NCBI GenBank assembly: GCA_003013855.2
Contig: PVNU02000773.1
Span: 1,783,001-1,847,000 of the forward strand
DNA from: Liriodendron chinense
Taxonomy: Eukaryota > Streptophyta > Magnoliopsida > Magnoliales > Magnoliaceae
Reading direction: 5' to 3'
Length of the DNA: 64,000 nucleotides
How positions within the stretch are numbered: the first letter of the stretch is position 1; each line of letters begins with the position of its first letter. A model generated the notes under the pieces. That model was not told the origin of the DNA. It searched no databases and was given only the letters and a program-made list of their open reading frames with translations. The position numbers were made by a program, and so were the translations under genes. Below, in pieces: positions 22,899-33,579 of the stretch.

Positions 22899-23417
22899 TG
22901 ATGTAGGGAGTGGGCCTCCTGATCGTGGGCAAGGATCGAGCGTATTCATGAAGGAGATTGATCAGCAGAAGAATATGCGAAAACTCAAAGAAACATCATT
23001 TGACGACCAGTTGTACAATTGGTCGTGCAAGCTCCAGGACCAGTCGAATTTAGCACAGTAATCTCGTCCAACATGCTGGACAATTGGAGGTCATCCATGA
23101 TCGGTCGTCAACGGCGCAGTATTGCTTGAATTTTCTAATTTCTTTCCATTTCTAGCAAATTTGTATCTGATTTTTGTTAGGATTCTTTCTTTTTATACAA
23201 GTTAGAGTTATTAGGGTTAGTTTCCTTTATAAATAATTGTTTAATTTCATTGTTAACACATTCTATTCCGGATTTTAATAAAATTATTGAGTTTTTACTC
23301 TGTTCCTTTGTGGATTCGAGGAAGATTGGTTGAGGAGTCCTGATAGTTTCGTGGATTCAGAATAGTTATTTGTGGAAGAGATGATAATCGATCTCACACC
23401 CCATCTATGCTGCGCCA
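22899..23417 (+). repeat. 3' LTR of the element at 21154-23417
   Basis: 519 bases, aligned by eye with the 5' LTR from TGATGTAGGGAGTGGGCC to the terminal GCGCCA. Point differences are numerous and one internal block is missing. Confidence 0.85.
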
Positions 23418-23586
23418 GTTGTTGGAGCTGAAAGCATGGTTCAAGGATCAAACCATCTACCATTTGTATTCTTCTTCAATTTTGATGATGTGTGAGAAGG
23501 CACAATGAAGGCAGGAAAGTCCAATGCGAAAGTAAAGCTTGTGGATTTCACTCATGTGTGGGAAGGCGAAGGTGCCATTGATCATT

Positions 23587-23627
23587 GGGGGGGGGGGGGT
23601 GGGGGGGGTGGGGGCGGGGGCGGGGGG
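23587..23627. repeat. Interrupted poly-G tract
   Basis: Runs of 13, 8, 5, 5 and 6 G separated by single T or C. This matches the G3+ run layout of a potential G-quadruplex on the plus strand. Confidence 0.9.
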
Positions 23628-23699
23628 CAGTCTCTGTTCTTTGATAAAGTTTGTATCGGAAATTCTGATGGGCTCTGATGCTTATGGTATCAAAGGTAG

Positions 23700-23825
23700 T
23701 TTGAAGGGACCCGAGAAGAACCAATCTTGCTTCCAGAACGGCTGTGAAGAGTGAATGGAGTGTTTGAAGGGACCCGAGAAGAACCAATCTTGCTTCCAGA
23801 ACGGCTGTGAAGAGTGAATGGAATT
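23700..23825. repeat. 63-bp tandem duplication
   Basis: Two copies of a unit starting TTTGAAGGGACCCGAGAAGA and ending GTGAATGGA, with period 63. They are identical over about 60 bases, so the duplication is recent. Confidence 0.95.
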
Positions 23826-24110
23826 TGAAGGATGATATTTGATATTGATTTGGTGAGGCTTTTCGGTTCATCTATTTTAATCAGAATATTTGAATTGCTG
23901 ATTGTCTTGCAGATACAATTGTTCTGCGAATTTTATTTCGTCTGACTTAGAATCCACTGTCTCCATGGATGTTTTGACTCAATGGAGGTTAAAAAGAGGG
24001 ACTAACTGTAGTTTTTGTTATGATTTCCACTCAAATTTATGGTATGTACTTGTTTTTTTCTAAATTAATAATAATAATAATAAATAATAAATAAAAAAAA
24101 CCGCGACAGT

Positions 24111-27100
24111 ACTCTCTCATAGCTTTACTATGCGAACACGCCTGAATGCAATAAAGCTCATGCACACGACACGAATGTGCCAGCATGGCACACACATCGG
24201 AGATCTAATCCATCCTTCGGGCTGTTCCGTCCTCGTACCAGTTTTCCTAAAATTAAAATCTGGTCCAATCAGCATGTGGCCCCAGTATTGGAAACAGGTT
24301 GATGGGTTAGAAAACTTAAAGCCCACCTTTTCAGAACCTTATGTCCCCCCGACCCCCCCCCCCCCCCCCCCCCCCCCCCTCTCAAACTGTGGCCCACATA
24401 GACCAGTAGTTCAACCTTATCCTTGAGCTACAGCATCAATATAGTGGTGCCGTTCTGATGGATGGACTGGATCTCGGACCTATTGCATCATGCTGGCAAA
24501 TCTGCGGCGTGTGTATGAGCCCGTTGTGATAGTCTAGCCACACATCCTGTAATTCCTCTGGATGCTACATGGCACATGTGAATGAGATCTAACCCGGTCC
24601 TTGGGTGGGCCTCAATGTGTAGGTGCCTTGTCTCGAAGATCAGTCTGATTTGATCAACATGTGGGCCACACATTTTCAAAGGAATGAACCGTGAGGAGTT
24701 GCCATAAGTCCACGTTTAACATCCACGCTAGTAGACTGCGGAGTTTCAACAGGGTATCTTGGTTTCGAAACACTAGTGAAAATCCACGCTGCTGACAGCA
24801 CTAGTAGGTGCGTAACGCGTTGCATGACTTACTGTGTGGGTGCCTTGTATGACTGACCAAAAAAAATTAAAAAGTCCACATTTAACATAAAATTGTTACC
24901 CATTTGATGGTCATGGCCCCTCGATTTTTACACAGGACATCTGCAGAGTGTGTCCCACCTGATGAATAGCTTGAATCTGGATCACTTGGGCAATGTTTCC
25001 ACGAGTAGCTTGCTCCAGAGTACCCAGCTTGACATTGGAGGCACCTCTATTTGGACGTTCCATAAAGGCGATGATTTTTACAGCATGACAATATTGCACA
25101 TTCTATCCTATCCTAAGGAAACGTAACTAAGGTGGAAGTTAAAAGGGAGAGAGCCATCTGTGAACGTGGCAGAGTGATGTATCCAAGTATCCATCAAGAC
25201 CATCCATCAACTAGCTAGACGCTACTCATGTTTCAAAAATCGCAGCTATAAGATAATCCTACCCACCCAATTCTCTTATTTTCTGAAACATTTTCATCCA
25301 AAGGAGGGCCCACTAGATGGACGGTACCGATTGATACGTTGCCCTATCAAGTATGCAGAGATGTCCCTGCCCTCTTAGGTTCTGTCGGCTCTGACTTATC
25401 ATCTCCAGAGCCGAGTAAGAAAGATGTTGCATCCTTCATTTTGACATTATTCCTTGAAGCTGGTTCGCATCAAATATTTTTTACACCGAACATGACCCAG
25501 TCATGATCAACAGCTGCTTTCCGACTTTTGCCACGAAAGATCATTGAGTACTGCACTCCTAACTTCGAATTCGTGCACACAACTCATCTTGATGGGCTCC
25601 TCCCAACGACAGCTGAAAATCTTTTTTCATTCCACAAATGTATCATACAATGCAAGGGCCGAACAATTGTATACTACTGAATGTCAACCTGTACAAGTGG
25701 AGCCCACCTTCCGGTGATCCAAACCGTTGGTAGCATGGATCCCATTGTGGATGGCCTATGCGAAAAACATTCACTCGAAATGTAAGAGATCTGATGTAAA
25801 ATCAAATATCCGGTGGTAAACATAAATTACTTAGACATTAAACACTCAATGTTCCTACGTGTGGCATGCAGGCAGGAGATCAGAACCATTCATCGTTGTG
25901 CCCTGCCATGGATTGGAGGAAGGCAAAATAACGCTGGTTTGGGTGTTGTAGAGGAGAAATTTAGTGACCTGACACTCAGCATCTGAATGGCTTGATGAAA
26001 AAAAAAAAAAATTGTATGGTTTAATAAGATGCAGGATTCCATGCATGTGGGGCCATGTTTCAGTGATCCACACCGTTGATATAATGAGCACCTCTTTAGA
26101 TCCGAATGCCCCGAAAAAAAAAAAAAAATCCCCAAAACTGGAAGATGCTAGTCTTTGATCTTTGGGGCTTGTAGAAGAGAGAGCCAAATCCGCAGGACTC
26201 ATGATTTGCGGTGCATCCAAACGCAGCCTACCAGAATCCAGAAATGCCTCTTTTGCAAAACGAAGTAGAAATTATTATAATTATTATTATTATTGGTAAA
26301 TTATTTTGTAATTTGACCATCTCTAATCCTCTGCGCATATTATTGTTCGTTGCGGGTCCACTTACTCCGTACCAATGTTTGTACTGTTGGTGAATCTCGA
26401 TCATCCATCTTGTGGACCCTCTTTTAGAAAGACGCGGGGTGTGAAAGTTTCGACAAATACTCAATCCTAGCTGCGAGATTTCTGGCCTTCTTGTGAACGG
26501 TAAAGATAGTTAACAGTTTTTTTTTTTCCTTATCATGGGCCATCACAGAAGAGCTCACTAGATGGATGGTCGGGATTCATCAACAGTACAACAGGTGTAC
26601 GGTCGAGATGCAAAAAGAAGCATGAATTATTCACTTTGGACGGCCTCCATATGTGAGCTCAAAGAGAACGTCGCATCAAACGTGGCATGGTCGCAAGTCA
26701 AGTGCCAGCCAAATTCTATCCACCTCCCCCTCACCAGACACTAATCATTCCCGTTATCCATATAAGCTATTATAACATTCTGAATATTCATGCTACTGGA
26801 GCTCACGTTTTGGTGATCCAAACCATTAATTTTATTGGAAGATCCAAACCATTAATCAGTAGCGTAAAAATACACAATAAAAAAATAAAGCAACGGTGCA
26901 GAAAAAATTTGGATCGACAGGACCTTTTATTCTGAAACTGAATGGGAGTGTCAACCGTCCATAGTGCGGCCCATCACTTTCATGCCGCCCCCCAGCAGCA
27001 AGCTGCTATGGTGGGCCATTCCCCTCAAGAAATTAATTCAATAACATGTGGCCCAGTAGGCCACGGAGCAGATATTAAAGTAAAGCAAATTATGGACACG

Positions 27101-27126
27101 GATTTCCTGCAAAAGCCTTTCAAAGT
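24111..27126. other. Spacer rich in short repeats, no gene seen
   Basis: Segments near 24165-24220 and 24550-24620 share phrases such as TGTGCCAGCATGGCACA and GAGATCTAA(T/C)CC with 12740-12840 and 61400-61460. This points to another dispersed repeat family. A poly-C run lies at 24353-24379. The remainder (24.7-27.1 kb) has ATTATT and poly-A tracts and no reading frame with recognisable motifs. Confidence 0.45.
24353..24379. repeat. Poly-C tract, 27 bases
   Basis: Uninterrupted C run preceded by CCCCCCGA. Third run of almost the same length in the window. Confidence 0.95.
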
Positions 27127-28221
27127 AAGTTCCTGGGATGATAGGGGGGCCCACCATAATGTTTGTTGTAAACCTACTCCGTCCATCCTTTTTTCAAGCT
27201 AATTTTAGGACATATGAACAAAAATGAGGTGGGCCACACGAGAGGAAATAGTGTGGATTCAATGATGGCCTGTTTTGCAGCATGGATTTGAGGAGAAGTG
27301 AGGAGAAACGAGTTGCTTTATTCTGTTTGGCGCCATGGATTTGATGAGAAGTGGATTTGAGAGGAATGTCGGAGAAATCAAAAAGACACTTTTACCTCTT
27401 TTTCAAATCCTTTAAAAAAAAATGTGGGATTTGTGGAGAAATCCACCAAAAAGTGGGACCCAACTTAATGTGTCCCTAACTATGGAACCCAACATGATGT
27501 ATATTTTCCATCCAACTTGTTGATAAGGTCACAAAGACCTAGATGAAGGGACCACACAAATATTAGTTTAATTCAAAACTTTTGTGAATCATAAAGGTCT
27601 CACTCTCCACTTTTTCTTATTTTATGGTCCACTTCAGATGTGGATCTGCTTTATGTTTTGGATCTTTGCATAAAATGATATGTAAAAATGGATGAACAGC
27701 ATGGATTTAAAAATCGAGGCTAATGCGGTGGGCATATAGTGGGATTAAAATTTACACCGTCCATTCCTTCATGTCGATTTCTCTCCAAATCTTGGCTGCC
27801 AAACAGAAAATCTGGAATTCAATAAGAATTGGAATTGATGAGAATTCATATCATGGAATCCACTTCTCCTCACTTCTCCTCAAATCTATGGTGCCAAACC
27901 GGCCATGACCAACATTGAAGCCTTCCGGGGCTCCACCTTCGTGTTTATATGCCATCCAAACCCTTTTATAAGGTCATTACCACTGAGATGAAGTGAAAAC
28001 ACAAAAAAAACTTAGCCCGATACAAATTTTTTGTATTCATGTGAATGTTTCAACGGTGGTCATTGAATAATCACTGTTTCCTCTCGTGTGACCCACTTGA
28101 GTTTTGGATCTGCCTCATTTTTTGTCACATGTCCTAAAATAAACTCATAAAATAGATGGACAGGTTGGATTTCTCATAGACATCACAGTGGGCCCCACCT
28201 AACATACCAGCGTAGGAACTT
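27127..28221. mobile_element. Small inverted-repeat element, split by another
   Basis: The left end contains AAGTTCCTGGGATG then GGGGGGCCCACCATAATG. The right end, reversed, contains AAGTTCCTACGC then GTGGGGCCCACTGTGATG. Interior phrases on both sides (TCCGTCCATCC; ATGGACAGGTTGGAT) match other copies of the GTGGGGCCCAC family. Between the halves sits the unrelated element at 27265-27906. Exact limits are uncertain. Confidence 0.65.
27265..27906. mobile_element. Inverted-repeat transposon with ATGGCC ends
   Basis: The left end ATGGCCTGTTTTGCAGCATG and the reversed right end ATGGCCGGTTTGGCACCATA are both followed by GATTTGAGGAGAAGTGAGGA. This gives inverted repeats of about 43 bases with few mismatches. 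The centre carries a phrase of the GTGGG-type family (GTGGGACCCAACTTAATG), so a third layer may be nested inside. No coding capacity. Length and ends suggest a hAT-derived non-autonomous element. Confidence 0.75.
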
Positions 28222-28982
28222 CTTGCCAAATGCAGGAAATCCGCATCCATGCCAATCGTATACTACCCATGATGGATCTTTGGTGTGTACGCGAATTACC
28301 CATGATGAATTGCGTCCTGCCCTCTGCCCAGACGGATTACTGTCCGGGCTGATCTGTGGAGTGGCCCACCGTGATGTATCTGTTTATCGACTCCGTTCAT
28401 CCATTCTCTGTTTATCCTCTTATTTTGTCCTTAATGAGAGGCGCATGTGACCCTTTAAGGTCAGTGAGACGTGTGATCCTGCTCGCTGATCCTCAAATCA
28501 TGGTTTTGTAAGCCCACCGTTGAATTGTTTATAGAGTAGGAAAAAAAAAACTGGGTCATGGTTTATTTCTGGTAAGGTTTACCAGATTCCATCTGTTGGT
28601 TGCTGAGTTGCCCGCTGAATCACAGAACTCAATTTTTCAGTGCCGATTTCCTTCCTCGTCACTTCTTGCCAGCGATGTAGAAGATTAAAAAGTGTACTAA
28701 TTTGATAGCCTAAAAAGTCTATTAGAAGACATTTATTTGATGGTTGAGAAATTTTTCAAAAAAAAAAAAAAAGCAAATGGTTAAAGGTTTAGCAAACAAG
28801 TGTCTGCAAATCAGAGGTTGATGGTTTGTGAGGCCGAGCGATAAATTGTTGCTGGTGCTGCTGATGAAAAAAAAAAAAAAAAAAATTGTAACTGGTGCTG
28901 CTAATGAATGGGTGCTGGTGTTGAGGCAGGAATGTTTTTTTTTTTTTTTTTTAAACACCCACACCCTACATTCTCACACACC
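28222..28982. other. Spacer with repeat pieces and homopolymers
   Basis: Around 28360-28420 GTGGCCCACCGTGATGTATC followed by CGTTCATCCATTC is one end of the small inverted-repeat family. Runs of A at about 28758-28772 and 28867-28885 and of T at about 28937-28952 follow. No gene. Confidence 0.5.
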
Positions 28983-29425
28983 CACTCACACCACATGGGC
29001 ACTCAAGTCTCAGTGTTTCACTGTCTACCACTGATCCATGGACCAGTGGGGACTATTTGTGAGCAATCCTTAAGGGACGGAACCTAAACTACTACTACTT
29101 CTTCTTCTTCTTCTTCTTCTTTTATTTTTTTATTTCTCTGCAAAGTTAGTAGTTGAATTTCAAAGTTAATACCTTCCGCAATGAGTGATGATCAGGTCGC
29201 ACCCATTCACACCACATGGGCACCCGATCCCTAGTCTCAGTGTTGAAATAGAGACTATCTACCACTGAGCCATGGGCCGGTGGCATATATTTGTGAGCAA
29301 TCATTAATAGACGGAACCTATACTTTTTCTTCTTATTATTATTATTAGCATTTTCTTTCTCTGCGAAGTTAGTAGTTGAATTTCAAACATTCAATGTTAA
29401 TAGCTTCCACAATGAGTGATGCTGA
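28983..29425. repeat. Two-copy tandem repeat of about 220 bp
   Basis: The first unit starts CTCACACCACATGGGCAC and contains CTACCACTGATCCATGG and GTTAGTAGTTGAATTTCAAA. The second (from about 29206) starts TTCACACCACATGGGCAC and contains CTACCACTGAGCCATGG and the same later phrase. Both carry a CTT- or TTA-rich microsatellite at the same internal place. Confidence 0.85.
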
Positions 29426-30941
29426 GGTTGCGTATTATTGTGAAGCTGGGTGATGAATAGATTTTGTTGTTGATGGCCTCCCTAGTGCTCTGCCCATCAT
29501 CCTCTTTGCTGTAGTTACGAGCTGAGGGTATTTCGTGTCTGAGCTTTATCTCTCCACGTGGATCTGCTATAGGGAGTTAATGCATGTTGCTACTGTGGGT
29601 TCTTGTGATCGTAGAGGTGGCTCTTTGGTGTACTCCATTGGGCTTTGGTTTCTTTTTCTCCTTATAAATTTTGTCACTGCTTTCTTGTGGAATTAGATGA
29701 TAGGTGAGGTGAATTTCTTTTTGTAGTGCCCACTTAAACGATTGTTGGAAGAAAAAATTTTGATTTGATTTTGGAATGATGAACGCATAGGATGATTTGG
29801 ACCGTGCATAATTTCTCAGTGTCCGCACATCAACCATGACTCTATGTTAGAGTATCAATTAACTCTCCATCTGGCAAACCTCCAACAGCAATCACGTTGT
29901 GATTTTTTTTTTTTCCTTGTTTGGATCTTAGCCGATTGCAAATCTAAGTTCAAGTGAGGGTGGGTGACATCGACTGCGTTTTCATTGAGAAGACCAGAGA
30001 GGTGACTAACTCAATTACTCCACCCTTATCGTACATGGTTAAACAATGGTGATGGTTTGATACTGAGCAGAACATTTTTATTTTCATGGTATCTCATCAA
30101 GGATACTCACAGAAATATGTCCAACGGTCCAGACCGTACAAATCAAGGGTCCCATCGTGGATGGAGTCTGTCAACAGCCACCAATCTAGTGGTCAGGATA
30201 AATTTCCCTGCCTGATTTTTAACCTATGATCCATTCAGGATGATCCTTACTTTTTGGACGGCATGGATTGACCTGTATGCACATCAAGCACACAGTAGAC
30301 GAAGCACCATGGCTTAAAAATGTAGGCGAATAGTCTCCGTAACTCCGTTCTCTGGTCATGGAAAACAGTTACTATTCCAATCATCTCTAAGATTGACCTG
30401 TTCACGGCCGACCATATATGGAAAAGGATAAAAATGTATAGAAAAAAAGAAAAGAAAAATCAGGCCTACCCAACAATCGTGTTCACCACCACGTGAATTT
30501 GGAGGTTTTTTAGATGGACTGTCAATTGTTGTACCTTGACAATGGGATGTCCAAAAACTAATGCTTATAAAATATTAGGTGGGACGTGCAAAAAGAAAAA
30601 ATTAACAGCCGTCCAAAAAAAAGCCTTGCATTCACGTGGCAGTACACATGATGAGCGGATCAGCCGGATTTTTGGATCATCCAAACCACACACTGAGGTG
30701 ATCCTGCTGGACAGGTTGGATGCCATACACATCCTAGTAGGCCAATGTACAGCACTCATAGAATAAGCTTATTGTCCAAGAACACGCAGGGGAACCAATC
30801 TCAGATGATGGGAACCCAGTATCAGATTATTGAATAAGGAAAACAAGTCTAAGCGAATAATACAGCAGATGTACAGGTTGGAAATTTCATTAAAAAAAAC
30901 TCGACTCTTCCTTAAAATATTAAAATAATTGAAGAGCTTCC

Positions 30942-30949
30942 TATATAAA
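30942..30949 (+). promoter_or_regulatory. TATA box of extensin B
   Basis: TATATAAA 148 bases before the ATG at 31090, in a position shared with extensin A. A plausible start site near 30975 would give a 5' leader of about 115 bases. Confidence 0.8.
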
Positions 30950-31089
30950 GGTAGCCATTTTCCATCGAATTCAACCACAAGAGCAGCACAATCTCTGCCT
31001 CTGCAGTTCAGAGATAGCTTATATCTGAATTGTATCCGAGCGACCCCAACAGTTGAATTGGGGTGGCTAACCATTTCACGGTAGCCAAC

Positions 31090-32880
31090 ATGATGGGTCC
31101 TGCGAAGGCCCGACATTGGCCTGGCCTAGTTTTGGCAATGTGCTTAATTGCCATCAACGTAGCAACAGCAGACAAGCCTTACATCTATGCTTCTCCTCCG
31201 CCACCTTATAATTACAAGTCATCACAGCCACTGCCGTCGCCATTGTCTCACCCATCAGATTACTATACGTCTCCACCTTACTACGAGTCCCCACCTCCAC
31301 CATCACTTCCACTGCTGCCTCCTTATCGCTACAAATCCTCACCTTTTCCATCACCTTCTCCACCTCCCCCTTACCACTATAAATCACCACCCCCACCATC
31401 ACCTTCACCACCCCCTCCTTACCATTATAAATCGCCGCCGCCGCCATCACCGTCACCACCTCCTTCCCCATCACCGCCTCCACCACACCCGTATAAGTCA
31501 CCACCACGTCCATCACCATCACCTCCACCTCCACCTGCACCTCCATACCATTACAAGTCTCCACCTCCACCATCACATTCTCCTCCACCGCCATACCACT
31601 ACAAATCACCACCGCCTCCTTCCCCATCCCCACCACCTCCACCAACGCCTTCCCCACCTCCTCCATACCGTTATAAATCGCCGCCGCCACCATCACCCTC
31701 GCCACCTCCTCCATACCATTACAAATCTCCACCTCCACCATCCCCCTCACCTCCTCCTCCATACCACTACAAGTCTCCACCACCACCGTCATCATCGCCA
31801 CCACCTCCTTACCACTACAAATCACCACCAACTCCATCTCCTTCACCTCCTCCTCCTTACCATTATAAGTCCCCACCACCACCATCACCGTCACCACCTC
31901 CTCCATACCACTACAAATCACCACCTCCCCCATCACCTTCCCCACCACCTCCCTACCATTACAAATCACCCCCACCACCTTCGCCATCTCCACCACCTTT
32001 GTATCACTACAAATCACCCCCACCTCCTTCACCATCCCCGCCACCTCCATACTACTACAAGTCACCACCACCTCCTTCCCCATCCCCGCCACCACCCTAT
32101 CACTATAGATCACCACCACCACCTTCTCCATCCCCACCACCTCCTTACCACTACAAATCACCACCACCACCTTCACCATCACCGCCACCTTCATACCACT
32201 ACAAATCACAACCTCCTTCCTCGTCCCCGCCACCTCCATACCAATACAAATCACCACCACCTCCTTCTCCATCCCCGCCACCTCCCTACCACTACGAATC
32301 ACCACCTCCACCTTCCCCATCCCCGCCACCTCCTTCCCCATCCCCACCACCCCCATACCACTATAAATCACCGCCACCACCTTCACCATCGCCGCCGCCT
32401 CCATACCACTACAAATCACCACCACCACCACCTTCGGCATCCCCGCCACCACCATACCACTACAAATCACCACCACCTCCTTCCCCATCCCCGCCGCCTC
32501 CATACCACTACAAATCACCTCCACCGCCTTCACCATCTCTACCACCTCCATACCACTACAAATCACCACCACCGCCTTCACCATCTCCACCACCAACCTA
32601 CCACTACAAATCACCACCACCACCTTCGCCATCCCCACCTCCTCCATACCACTACAAATCACCACCACCACCTTCGCCATCCCCACCTCCTCCATACCAC
32701 GACAAATCACCACCACCACCTTCGCCATCCCCACCTCCTCCATACCACTACAAGTCACCACCTCCACCATCACCATCACCGCCACCTCCTTACTACTACA
32801 AATCTCCTCCACCACCATCTCCATCCCCTCCTCCACCATACTATTATAAATCCCCCCTACCTCCCAAAGGCTACTACTAA
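31090..32880 (+). CDS. Extensin, SP4/YxYK type, secreted cell-wall glycoprotein
   Basis: Intact single-exon gene of 596 residues. The ATG at 31090 is chosen because it follows the TATA box and starts a clear signal peptide: MMGPAKARHWPG, a hydrophobic LVLAMCLIAINV core, then ATA before DKPYIYAS. The rest is about thirty near-identical units of SPPPPSPSPPPPYHYK, with variants YYYK, YRYK, YQYK and YHDK, ending LPPKGYY. In this family, prolines after Ser are hydroxylated and arabinosylated, Ser is galactosylated, and YxY tyrosines form isodityrosine or pulcherosine cross-links by peroxidase. The Lys-rich repeats bind pectin, giving a rod-like wall scaffold. There is no leucine-rich domain, so it is a classical extensin and not an LRX. 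Unit A carries its dead sister. Repeat number may be affected by assembly. High confidence in family, none on tissue or time of expression. Confidence 0.95.
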   Translation: MMGPAKARHWPGLVLAMCLIAINVATADKPYIYASPPPPYNYKSSQPLPSPLSHPSDYYTSPPYYESPPPPSLPLLPPYRYKSSPFPSPSPPPPYHYKSPPPPSPSPPPPYHYKSPPPPSPSPPPSPSPPPPHPYKSPPRPSPSPPPPPAPPYHYKSPPPPSHSPPPPYHYKSPPPPSPSPPPPPTPSPPPPYRYKSPPPPSPSPPPPYHYKSPPPPSPSPPPPYHYKSPPPPSSSPPPPYHYKSPPTPSPSPPPPYHYKSPPPPSPSPPPPYHYKSPPPPSPSPPPPYHYKSPPPPSPSPPPLYHYKSPPPPSPSPPPPYYYKSPPPPSPSPPPPYHYRSPPPPSPSPPPPYHYKSPPPPSPSPPPSYHYKSQPPSSSPPPPYQYKSPPPPSPSPPPPYHYESPPPPSPSPPPPSPSPPPPYHYKSPPPPSPSPPPPYHYKSPPPPPSASPPPPYHYKSPPPPSPSPPPPYHYKSPPPPSPSLPPPYHYKSPPPPSPSPPPTYHYKSPPPPSPSPPPPYHYKSPPPPSPSPPPPYHDKSPPPPSPSPPPPYHYKSPPPPSPSPPPPYYYKSPPPPSPSPPPPYYYKSPLPPKGYY

Positions 32881-33097
32881 GCCATCTCACTACTGCCGTT
32901 TCATATGTGTAAGAAAATTTCCCATCCATGAATAATCACATGCATTGCACTTCACGTAGGTAGAACCCGTCTTTCCCGCCAATTTGCCAAATGTGTAGGA
33001 TATCTAGCCGTGAAAATGGTGGGCCATGACATGCAGATAACCTGGCCAAATATCCCAATGGAAATCAATAGACGCCAACAGTCCCACGAATGCCAGG

Positions 33098-33579
33098 GAA
33101 GCGGATTGCGTAATGAGCAACTCACTACGCTTACTGAGTAAGCACTGTGGGGCCCACCGTGATTTATGTATTTTATCCACTCCGTTAATCCATTTTAAAA
33201 TATAAATTTATGCCTTCAGACAAAAAATGAGAAATATACAAAGCTTAAGTGGACCACACCACAGGAAACCGTGCGAATAGAATGTATACCGTTGAAAAAC
33301 TCTCAGGGTACACAGAAGTTTTGGATCAAGCTGATATTTGTGTTTTCCCTTCTTCCATGTCTGTGTGATCTTATAAACAGGTTGGATGACAAATAAACAT
33401 TATCGTGGGATCATTATTCCCACTGTTTCCTGTGGTATGGTCGACTTGAGCTTTGGATATGCTTAGATTTTCCGATCACCCCCTAAAATGAGCCAGAAAA
33501 ACGGATGGACGGCGTGGATAAACCACATACATTTAAGGTGGGCCCAACAGAGTTTACTCAGTACGACAACCAGATTTCC
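33098..33579. mobile_element. hAT-like MITE, 482 bp, with exact 8-bp duplication
   Basis: Ends GAAGCGGATTGCGTA and, on the other strand, GGAAATCTGGTTGTCGTA, each followed by an ACTGAGTAA-like stretch and GTGGGGCCCACC or TTGGGCCCACC. The flanks are ATGCCAGG at 33090-33097 and at 33580-33587. Unit A has ATGCCAGG once (17615-17622), the unfilled site. This is the best-defined copy of the GTGGGGCCCAC family in the window and indicates an 8-bp target duplication, typical of the hAT superfamily. No coding capacity. Confidence 0.9.

Larger units (their letters stand above)
21154..23417 (+). mobile_element. Non-autonomous LTR retrotransposon, TSD GTTGT
   Basis: The 5' LTR (21154-21863) and 3' LTR (22899-23417) start TGATGTAGGGAGTGGGCCTC and end with CGCCA. 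The element is flanked by GTTGT at 21149-21153 and at 23418-23422. A primer site TTGGTATCAGAGC (initiator-Met type) follows the 5' LTR, and a purine tract AAGTGGGGGAGGC precedes the 3' LTR. The interior is only about 1 kb with no protease, reverse transcriptase or integrase. The 3' LTR is about 190 bases shorter than the 5' one and diverged, so the insertion is not recent. Confidence 0.9.
23423..24110. other. Spacer with G-rich tract and 63-bp duplication
   Basis: No gene. It contains a G-rich tract at 23587-23627 and a short tandem duplication at 23700-23825. Low-complexity TAA repeats lie near 24067-24095. Confidence 0.5.

Noticed and set aside
31154..32929. Long open frames opposite and out of phase with the extensin gene (591 and 582 codons), and similar ones at 4707-5480, 16649-17275 and 59886-60764
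   Set aside because: They are shadows of the Pro/Tyr/Lys repeat. The antisense frames read as endless Val-Met-Glu-Ile-Cys-Ser repeats and the other plus frame as His/Thr/Leu, without family features or signal peptide.
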